From NCBI GenBank assembly GCA_947451925.1, contig CANGAW010000021.1, positions 1 to 41,868 of the forward strand: a DNA stretch of 41,868 bases. The letters are read 5' to 3'. This DNA comes from Burkholderiales bacterium (GTDB lineage Bacteria; Pseudomonadota; Gammaproteobacteria; Burkholderiales; Burkholderiaceae_D). The position numbers and the translations under genes are program-made. The number at the start of each line of letters is the position of its first letter. The stretch's first letter is position 1. This document shows, piece after piece, positions 36,391 through 41,868 of this stretch. The notes under the pieces were generated by a model, which was given only the letters and a program-made list of their open reading frames with translations, had not been told where the DNA came from and made no database searches.

Positions 36391-36849
36391 ATGTCCATTC
36401 AGCAAAAACTGCAAGCATTGAATATCACCCTGCCAGCCGTAGCTACCCCCGCGGCCGCCTATGTGATGTACGTCCAGACTGGCAGTACCGTTTATTTGTC
36501 TGGGCATATCGCCAAAAAAGACGGCGCAGTCTGGGTCGGTCAGCTGGGCAAAGACATGACGACCGAGCAGGGCAAACAAGCTGCCCGTGGGGTGGCTATT
36601 GACCTGATCGCGACTCTGCAAGTGGCGTGCGGCGGCGATCTGTCCAAGGTCAAGCGCATCGTCAAGCTGGTCGGTCTCATCAATTCGACCGCCAGTTTCA
36701 CCGAACAGCATCTGGTCACCAATGGCGCCTCTGAGCTAATTGCCGAAGTCTTTGGCGAGGCCGGCAAACATGCCCGTGCGGCCTTTGGTGTGGCCCAGCT
36801 GCCTTTGGGAAGTTGTGTGGAGATTGAGATGGTGGTGGAGCTGGCCTGA
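36391..36849 (+). CDS. RidA/YjgF-family protein
   Basis: 152 residues from the second ATG (36391), which is 6 bp after GGAG. The ATG at 36388 is only 3 bp from it and equally in frame. The N-terminal part has TGSTVYLSGHIAKKDGAVWV, the family pattern of a strand with a conserved Gly, then GKDMTTEQGKQAARGVAIDL and CGGDLSKVKRIVKLVG. The C-terminal half ends GKHARAAFGVAQLPLGSCVE, containing the R-x(7)-LP-x-G-x-x-V-E signature of RidA. RidA proteins hydrolyse reactive enamines or imines formed by PLP enzymes. This belongs to the longer subgroup (about 150 residues), whose substrate is unknown. Confidence 0.9.
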   Translation: MSIQQKLQALNITLPAVATPAAAYVMYVQTGSTVYLSGHIAKKDGAVWVGQLGKDMTTEQGKQAARGVAIDLIATLQVACGGDLSKVKRIVKLVGLINSTASFTEQHLVTNGASELIAEVFGEAGKHARAAFGVAQLPLGSCVEIEMVVELA

Positions 36850-36852
36850 GGG

Positions 36853-36921
36853 CAGAGGAGCATGGATTCGAACCACGCCAGCCGGCTTGGACGCCGGCTG
36901 ATCCCCACTGGACACTCCCCT
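36853..36921 (-). tRNA. tRNA-like element with abnormal anticodon arm (Trp-CCA or Gly-TCC-like)
   Basis: On the minus strand a 69-nt cloverleaf can be drawn. Acceptor AGGGGAG/CTCCTCT: seven pairs with one G-U. T-arm CGTGG-TTCGAAT-CCATG with the standard T-loop. D-arm very short (TCC-AGTGG-GGA). The anticodon arm is CAGCCGGC-GTCCAA-GCCGGCTG, eight perfect pairs with a 6-nt loop instead of 5 pairs and a 7-nt loop. The loop contains CCA or TCC. A1 and discriminator G73 agree with tRNA-Trp. The 3' end is GCC followed by C, so CCA is not encoded. It may be a pseudo-tRNA, a decoy or an unusual tRNA. It ends 3 bp from the convergent ridA-like stop. Confidence 0.5.
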
Positions 36922-37073
36922 GTGTTTGTATTCTTGCGTTGACTCTCACTTTGCTTGTTGAGCCAGCGCAGATTTTCTGAGCCAAAGCGACAAACTTCGT
37001 TTAGAAGTCTGTGCTTACAAGCGGCGACAGATTGACGCTTATGCACGCTCAATCCGGCACGTGCGCAACCCGC

Positions 37074-37104
37074 GCACAATGCAGTGCTGATTGATGCATT
37101 GTGC
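37074..37104 (+). promoter_or_regulatory. 10-bp inverted repeat before the GNAT gene
   Basis: GCACAATGCA (37074-37083) and TGCATTGTGC (37095-37104) are perfect inverted copies, 11 bp apart, ending 1 bp before AAGGAG. It could be an operator, or an RNA hairpin next to the ribosome site. The rest of the gap 36922-37073 shows no gene. Confidence 0.6.
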
Positions 37105-37115
37105 AAAGGAGCGCT

Positions 37116-38342
37116 ATGGCGCATCTGCCTGATGCGCCGGTTCCGTCATCTATGGCCAGCTTAAGGTCGGATGATGCGCTGGCGCTGCCCAAAGTAAGCG
37201 GACAATTTGTCACGGAAATTCATGAAGGCAGCGTGCCGGCTTTTGCCGCCACTGCGCTGGATCATTTGCACGGTAGCCTGTTTGCATCGCTGCGCCATTT
37301 GCAGTTATGTGATGAGTTTTCAGCGGCGACCTGCACCTGGGTCTGTTATCAGCAAGGCGAAATTTGCGGTGTGCTGTTGTTCAGGCTGGAGCCGCAGCGG
37401 TTGTTGGTGCTGACCGAGATGGTGAGCTTGCCGCAGGCGCAGATCGAGGCCTTCACCCATGCCGTTCTGGCCCGCTATCCGCAGGTTAAAACGATTGTGT
37501 TTAATGCGGTGTGCGTTAAAGCCGGTGACCTTGCCTATCCCTCTTTGCGTTACGATTTTTCCGAGAACTATATTCTCGATCTGCCGGATACTGCCGCCGC
37601 CTATCTGGCCAGGCTGGGAAAATCGACCCGAAAGACAATTCATTCCTATGGCAACCGCCTGCGACGTGATTTTCCTGATCTGTGCTGGCGCGCTTATGAA
37701 AAGGACGAACTGGCGCCAGCTGCACAGCGTGCGCTGGTCTTGCAGCTGCAGGCATTCAAGCGCGCCAGCATGGCTGCACGCCACAAAGAGGCCGCCATCG
37801 ATGCGACTGACACCCGGCGTCTGCTGCAACTGGCCTCGGAGTGCGGCCTGTTTGGCATTGCCACCGTCAATGGCGAAGTACGTGCAGGCTCTGTTGCCTG
37901 CCGTATTGGCGCGCATTATGTAATGCTGCTGTCGGCTGCCGATCCGGCACTGGAAAACTACAGGCTCGGTCTGTTGGCCTGTTATTGGTCGGTCTGTGAC
38001 TGCATAGCCCGTCAGGCGCGTCAGTGTCATTTATTGTGGGGGCGCTATCAATACAAAAGCCAGTTGCAGGCGGTGCCTCATGCGCTCACGCGTCTGACGC
38101 TGTATCGGTCTTACCGCGTTATGTTCGCTATGCCGGCGGAGGTGTTTAAAATAGTGGTAACGGGGCAGTTGATTCGCTGTCATCGCTGGCTTTTGTATGA
38201 TGTGCATGACAATGCCGATTGCTGCTCGCGGCTGATTGCGGCCACCGTCAATACCTTGCGTGGCTGGCGTCGCAGGCAGGGGTCACAAAAGCCTGAGCCG
38301 CTAACGCCACTTGAGACCCAGCATGGAAAAAACAGCAGTTGA
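37116..38342 (+). CDS. GNAT-like acetyltransferase (BioF2/FemAB-type fold)
   Basis: 408 residues from the ATG at 37116, with AAGGAG 4 bp before it; an in-frame GTG at 37101 is rejected. No signal peptide. The protein looks like two GNAT halves. In the second half AYLARLGKSTRKTIHSYGNR (about residues 167-186) resembles the L-S-x-x-x-R-x-x-I-x-x-x-x-R motif of PF13480 (BioF2-like) acyltransferases, and GLFGIATVNGEVRAGSVACR follows like the GNAT central strands. Such proteins often modify cell-surface polymers or peptides, but the target is not shown. It overlaps the P-type ATPase gene by 20 bp, so the two are expressed together. Confidence 0.7.
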   Translation: MAHLPDAPVPSSMASLRSDDALALPKVSGQFVTEIHEGSVPAFAATALDHLHGSLFASLRHLQLCDEFSAATCTWVCYQQGEICGVLLFRLEPQRLLVLTEMVSLPQAQIEAFTHAVLARYPQVKTIVFNAVCVKAGDLAYPSLRYDFSENYILDLPDTAAAYLARLGKSTRKTIHSYGNRLRRDFPDLCWRAYEKDELAPAAQRALVLQLQAFKRASMAARHKEAAIDATDTRRLLQLASECGLFGIATVNGEVRAGSVACRIGAHYVMLLSAADPALENYRLGLLACYWSVCDCIARQARQCHLLWGRYQYKSQLQAVPHALTRLTLYRSYRVMFAMPAEVFKIVVTGQLIRCHRWLLYDVHDNADCCSRLIAATVNTLRGWRRRQGSQKPEPLTPLETQHGKNSS

Positions 38343-40863
38343 CAATCATTCCCCTGGACTCAGCTCCGCCGAGGCGGCGCAACGTTTGCAAGATTTTGGA
38401 CCCAACGCCTTACCAACCCTGACGGAACGCGGCATGCTGCAGCTTTTGCAGCAGCTCGCCAGCGAGCCCATATTTTTACTGCTGCTGGCAGCCGGCATTA
38501 TTTATATGCTGCTGGGCGATCCGGGGGACGCCCTATTGTTGCTAGGCTTTGTCTTTGTAGCGATGGCCATTGTGCTGTCGCGTCAGCGTAAAACCGAACA
38601 GGTGTTGGCCGCCTTGCGTGACTTGTCCAGTCCGCGCGCGCTGGTTGTGCGCGATGGTAAAGCTCTGCGCATTGCCGGCTGCGAGGTAGTGGTTGGTGAC
38701 CTGTTGCGTCTGGAAGAAGGCGACCGCATTGCCGCCGATGGCGTGCTGATCGATGCCCATGATTTGCAGGTGGATGAATCCTTGCTCACTGGCGAATCGG
38801 TGCCGGTCACCAGGTTGCCCGGTGAGCAGGTCTGTTCCGGGGCCATGGTGGTGCAGGGCGGGGGATTGGCCGAGGTCCGTGCCACAGGTGCTGCCACCGA
38901 AATCGGCAAGATCGGCAAAAGCCTGCAACAGCTCGAACCCGGCGAGAGTCCGCTACAAGGTGAAATCGCCAGCCTGATCAAACGCTTTGCCATTGCCGGA
39001 CTGGTCTTGTCGCTGTTGCTGACGGTGTTGTTTGGCTGGATGCGCGGCGACTGGCTGGGTGGCTTGCTGGCCGGGATTACCTTGGCCATGTCGATCATGC
39101 CGGAAGAATTTTCCGTGATTCTGATGGTGTTCATGGCGCTGGGTGCCTGGCGCATTGCCAAAAGTTCGGTGCTGACCCGGCACCCCAGCGTGATTGAAGC
39201 ACTGGGCGCTGCTACCGTACTTTGTGTCGACAAGACCGGCACGCTGACGCAAAACCGGATGGCACTCAATACACTGCTGGTGCAAGACCAGACCGTGCTG
39301 ATGACTGAGGCGAGCAGTGAAAATTTGTCGCCTGCGGCACGCACCCTGCTCGAATTTTCCAGGCTGGCCAGTGAAATAGCGCCATTCGACCCGATGGAGC
39401 AGGCCTTTCATCAGAGCGCCAATACGTTGTTGCCAGACTGGGGCCCCGCGCATCAGGGCTGGCAGCTGGTGCATGAATATAGTCTGGCGCCACCGATTAT
39501 GGCCATTACCCATTGTTGGCAGATTCCCGGCAGCGAGCAGGCGGTGGTGGCGACCAAGGGCGCGCCCGAGTCCATCATGCAGCTATGTCATCTGAATGCG
39601 GAAGACAGTGCACGGCAACTGGCGCAGGTTAAAACGCTGGCAGAAAAGGGCTTGCGGGTATTGGCTGTTGCGCGCGCCATGTATCCGCTACCAGACGCAA
39701 ACTCAAGCGCAAGCCGGTGCTGGCCGCAAACGCCCGCCGGGTTTGACTTTGAATGGCTGGGCTTAGTCGGGCTGGCTGATCCCTTGCGTCCCGGTGTGGC
39801 GGTTGCGGTCGCGCAATGCCGCCGCGCCGGAGTGCGGGTGGTGATGATTACCGGTGATTATCCAGCCACCGCACAGGCCATTGCACAGCAGGCCGGGCTT
39901 GATGCCAGCGGCCTGATTACCGGTGCGCAGTTAGCGCTGGCCAGTGACGCTGAATTGCAGCACATGGTGCGTACGTGTCAGGTCTTTGCGCGCACACTGC
40001 CCGAACAAAAATTGCGCCTGGTGCAAGCGCTTAAAGCCCAGCACGAAGTCGTCGCCATGACTGGTGACGGTATTAATGACGCCCCTGCGCTAAAGGCGGC
40101 GCATATCGGCATCAGCATGGGTCAGCGTGGTACCGATGTCGCACGCGAGGCCTCTTCACTGGTGCTGCTGCATGATGACTTTGGCGCCATTGTCGAGGCG
40201 ATGCGTCTGGGCCGTCGCATTGTCGACAACTTGCGCAAGGCCTTGCGTTATGTGATTGGCGTGCATGTGCCGATTGCCGGTGTGGCCTTATTGCCTTTGT
40301 TTGCCGGTACGCCGCTGGTGCTCACGCCAGCGCTGGTGATGTTTCTGGAAATGATCATCAACCCGGCGTCTTCAACTGTATTTGAGAGCGAACATGGCGA
40401 GCCCGACCTGATGCTGCGGCCGCCGCGCCGGCATGGCGAGCCCTTGTTCGGCACGCGCAATATCGTGTATGCGCTGGTGCAAGGCGCTGGCCTTTTTGCC
40501 GCCTGTGCAACGGTATTTTTTGTCATTGTGGCGCAGCATGGCACGCAGGGGCAGGCGCGGGCAGCGGTGTTCATTACCATGGTGTTGGGTAATCTGGGGA
40601 TGATTCTGGTCAGCCGTTCCGACCATGTTGGCCTGCGCTATTTGCTGGCACGACATAATCCGGCACAGTGGTGGGTAATGGGCTGCACCGTGCTGGCGCT
40701 GGGTCTGGTGCTGGGCGTGCCGTGGCTGGCAGGCTTGTTCGGTTTTGATCCGCTTAGCCAGTCGCAAGGCTGGCTTGCCTTGCTGGCCAGTGTTGCGGCA
40801 CTGGCAGTGCTTGAATTTGTCAAAGCTTTGCTGATTCGGTTCGGTGGCAGCAAAGCGAGATAG
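38323..40863 (+). CDS. Cation-translocating P-type ATPase
   Basis: 846 residues from the ATG at 38323, inside the 3' end of the previous gene. The order is normal: an N-terminal cation-ATPase segment, the dephosphorylation motif LLTGESVPVTRL, TM4, the phosphorylated D303 in CVDKTGTLTQNRM, a nucleotide-binding domain with ATKGAPESIM, then MTGDGINDAPALKAAHIGIS and a C-terminal membrane part. TM4 has SIMPEEFSVILMVF: PEEF replaces the PEGLP of calcium pumps and the CPC of heavy-metal pumps. This fits the group of P2-like ATPases with a PEEF[PS] motif whose ion is not settled; Ca2+ or Mn2+ transport is a guess. phaC follows 41 bp later. Confidence 0.92.
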   Translation: MEKTAVDNHSPGLSSAEAAQRLQDFGPNALPTLTERGMLQLLQQLASEPIFLLLLAAGIIYMLLGDPGDALLLLGFVFVAMAIVLSRQRKTEQVLAALRDLSSPRALVVRDGKALRIAGCEVVVGDLLRLEEGDRIAADGVLIDAHDLQVDESLLTGESVPVTRLPGEQVCSGAMVVQGGGLAEVRATGAATEIGKIGKSLQQLEPGESPLQGEIASLIKRFAIAGLVLSLLLTVLFGWMRGDWLGGLLAGITLAMSIMPEEFSVILMVFMALGAWRIAKSSVLTRHPSVIEALGAATVLCVDKTGTLTQNRMALNTLLVQDQTVLMTEASSENLSPAARTLLEFSRLASEIAPFDPMEQAFHQSANTLLPDWGPAHQGWQLVHEYSLAPPIMAITHCWQIPGSEQAVVATKGAPESIMQLCHLNAEDSARQLAQVKTLAEKGLRVLAVARAMYPLPDANSSASRCWPQTPAGFDFEWLGLVGLADPLRPGVAVAVAQCRRAGVRVVMITGDYPATAQAIAQQAGLDASGLITGAQLALASDAELQHMVRTCQVFARTLPEQKLRLVQALKAQHEVVAMTGDGINDAPALKAAHIGISMGQRGTDVAREASSLVLLHDDFGAIVEAMRLGRRIVDNLRKALRYVIGVHVPIAGVALLPLFAGTPLVLTPALVMFLEMIINPASSTVFESEHGEPDLMLRPPRRHGEPLFGTRNIVYALVQGAGLFAACATVFFVIVAQHGTQGQARAAVFITMVLGNLGMILVSRSDHVGLRYLLARHNPAQWWVMGCTVLALGLVLGVPWLAGLFGFDPLSQSQGWLALLASVAALAVLEFVKALLIRFGGSKAR

Positions 40864-40904
40864 TTGCCTGGTTTTCCAACCCTGTCTTCTTTGAGAGGAT
40901 TGTT

Positions 40905-41868
40905 ATGTGGTCACCATTCGATACCCTTGCGGCAAATGTGCAAAAAACGCCGAAGGCGTTGCCGGCTGTGGTCAGCAATGCCGTGGTGCTTGAGGAAGTG
41001 CAAGATCAGCCCACCGGTGCTGACCGGATGTTTCATGCCGTGATGGGTCGTTTTACGGGCAGTATTTCACCAGCCAGTCTGGCACTGGCCTATGCCGACT
41101 GGATGCTGCATTTATCGCAGTCACCGGGCAAGCAGCAAATCTTGATCGAGAAGGCAATGCGCAAGGCGGTGCGACTGGCGCTGTATGTGGCGCGCAATGC
41201 CACCGGATCGAAATGCGACTTGTGCATTCAGCCCTTGATTTATGATCGACGCTTCGTTGCGCCGCAATGGCAGCACTGGCCATTTTGCTTTTATCAGCAA
41301 CAATTTTTATTGGTCCAGCAATGGTGGCATAACGCCACCACCGGCATAGGCGGACTGTCGCAGCATCATCAGCAGGTGGTTTCATTCAATGCCCGGCAAT
41401 TGCTGGATATGATTTCGCCGGTCAATTTCATTGCGACCAACCCGGAAGTTTTAGACGCGAGCTTTGGCGAAGGCGGACAAAATTTGCTGCGTGGCTTGCA
41501 GCATCTGGTCGAAGACTGGGAGCATGCCTTGGGTGGTAATGCGCCGGCTGGCACTGAGCAGTTTCGCCCCGGTCATGAAGTGGCGATCACGCCAGGCAAG
41601 GTGGTATTTCGCAACCGCCTGATTGAATTGATTCAGTACGCGCCGCAAACTGCGAAGGTGTTTGCGCAACCGGTTTTGATTGCGCCGGCGTGGATCATGA
41701 AGTACTACATCCTCGACCTGTCGCCGCATAATTCTCTGGTTAATTATCTGGTCGGGCGTGGTCATACGGTGTACATGATTTCGTGGCGTAATCCCGGTGC
41801 CGAAGAGCGAGACCTTGGCATGGATGATTACATGCATGACGGTTTGCTGGCAGCGCTGCAGCAGGTCA
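40905..41868 (+). CDS. phaC: Class I poly(3-hydroxyalkanoate) synthase, N-terminal part (3' truncated by window)
   Basis: The frame opens at the ATG at 40905 with GAGAGGA 5 bp before it and runs to the window edge: 321 codons. My translation shows the class I PhaC N-terminal part: FHAVMGRFTGSISPASLALA, then FFARQLLDMISP-like NARQLLDMISPVNF, TNPEV, LIQYAPQTAKVFAQPVLIAP, IMKYYILDLSPHNSLVNYLV, and HTVYMISWRNPG. The catalytic Cys, Asp and His lie beyond the edge. The enzyme polymerises hydroxyacyl-CoA into storage granules. Presence of phaC agrees with the betaproteobacterial assignment. Confidence 0.93.
   Translation, partial: MWSPFDTLAANVQKTPKALPAVVSNAVVLEEVQDQPTGADRMFHAVMGRFTGSISPASLALAYADWMLHLSQSPGKQQILIEKAMRKAVRLALYVARNATGSKCDLCIQPLIYDRRFVAPQWQHWPFCFYQQQFLLVQQWWHNATTGIGGLSQHHQQVVSFNARQLLDMISPVNFIATNPEVLDASFGEGGQNLLRGLQHLVEDWEHALGGNAPAGTEQFRPGHEVAITPGKVVFRNRLIELIQYAPQTAKVFAQPVLIAPAWIMKYYILDLSPHNSLVNYLVGRGHTVYMISWRNPGAEERDLGMDDYMHDGLLAALQQV

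Overview
The window reads as a chromosomal segment of a betaproteobacterium, most likely of the Oxalobacteraceae/Burkholderiales. This is inferred from gene content: ZapA followed by 6S RNA, an aceE-aceF-lpdA operon whose LpdA carries its own lipoyl domain, a betaproteobacterial proteasome homologue (BPH-like), a class I PHA synthase, and HolC beside a DUF2486-like protein. Most of it is moderately GC-rich, tightly packed housekeeping DNA. A few islands are visibly AT-richer. Both edges cut genes: an AddA-like helicase-nuclease at the left and phaC at the right.

Layout. 1-3554 (+): AddA-like C-terminus, ZapB-like protein, zapA, 6S RNA with promoter and terminator, an EVE-domain protein and a TauE/SafE permease. 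3577-6773 (-): a LysR regulator, lgt and a malonyl-CoA synthetase-like ligase, divergent from ilvD (6890, +). Then a small cytochrome c, a branched-chain amino acid binding protein, an orphan LcrH/SycD-type type III secretion chaperone and dadA. 12537-16250 (-): folD-prlC-holC-DUF2486-like operon with stop/start overlaps. 16386-23010 (+): the pyruvate dehydrogenase operon with a structured leader and a proteasome-like peptidase gene inside it. 23009-25242: two divergent AT-rich ORFs that look like secreted effectors. 25490-29509: an aminotransferase, a ferredoxin-type reductase, an NAD-dependent epimerase-like protein and a spermidine synthase-like protein. 29580-32141 (-): a large AT-rich repeat protein, probably another effector. 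32226-41868: a DNA glycosylase, an SDR, an MntA/HepT toxin-antitoxin pair, htpG with a heat-shock promoter, a RidA-like protein, a tRNA-like element, a GNAT-like protein overlapping a P-type ATPase, and phaC.

The most interesting signals are: (1) a self-compartmentalising protease homologue between the E2 and E3 genes of pyruvate dehydrogenase; (2) scattered type III secretion cargo and chaperone genes with no apparatus in the window, two of them sharing an N-terminal DAG...KV...LIKK pattern and two sharing an 11-bp upstream motif; (3) an intrinsic terminator inside the hepT reading frame, before its stop codon, which predicts non-stop toxin mRNA; and (4) a tRNA-like element with an 8-bp anticodon stem and a 6-nt loop. 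Functions are inferred from motifs and general family knowledge; no database search was possible.
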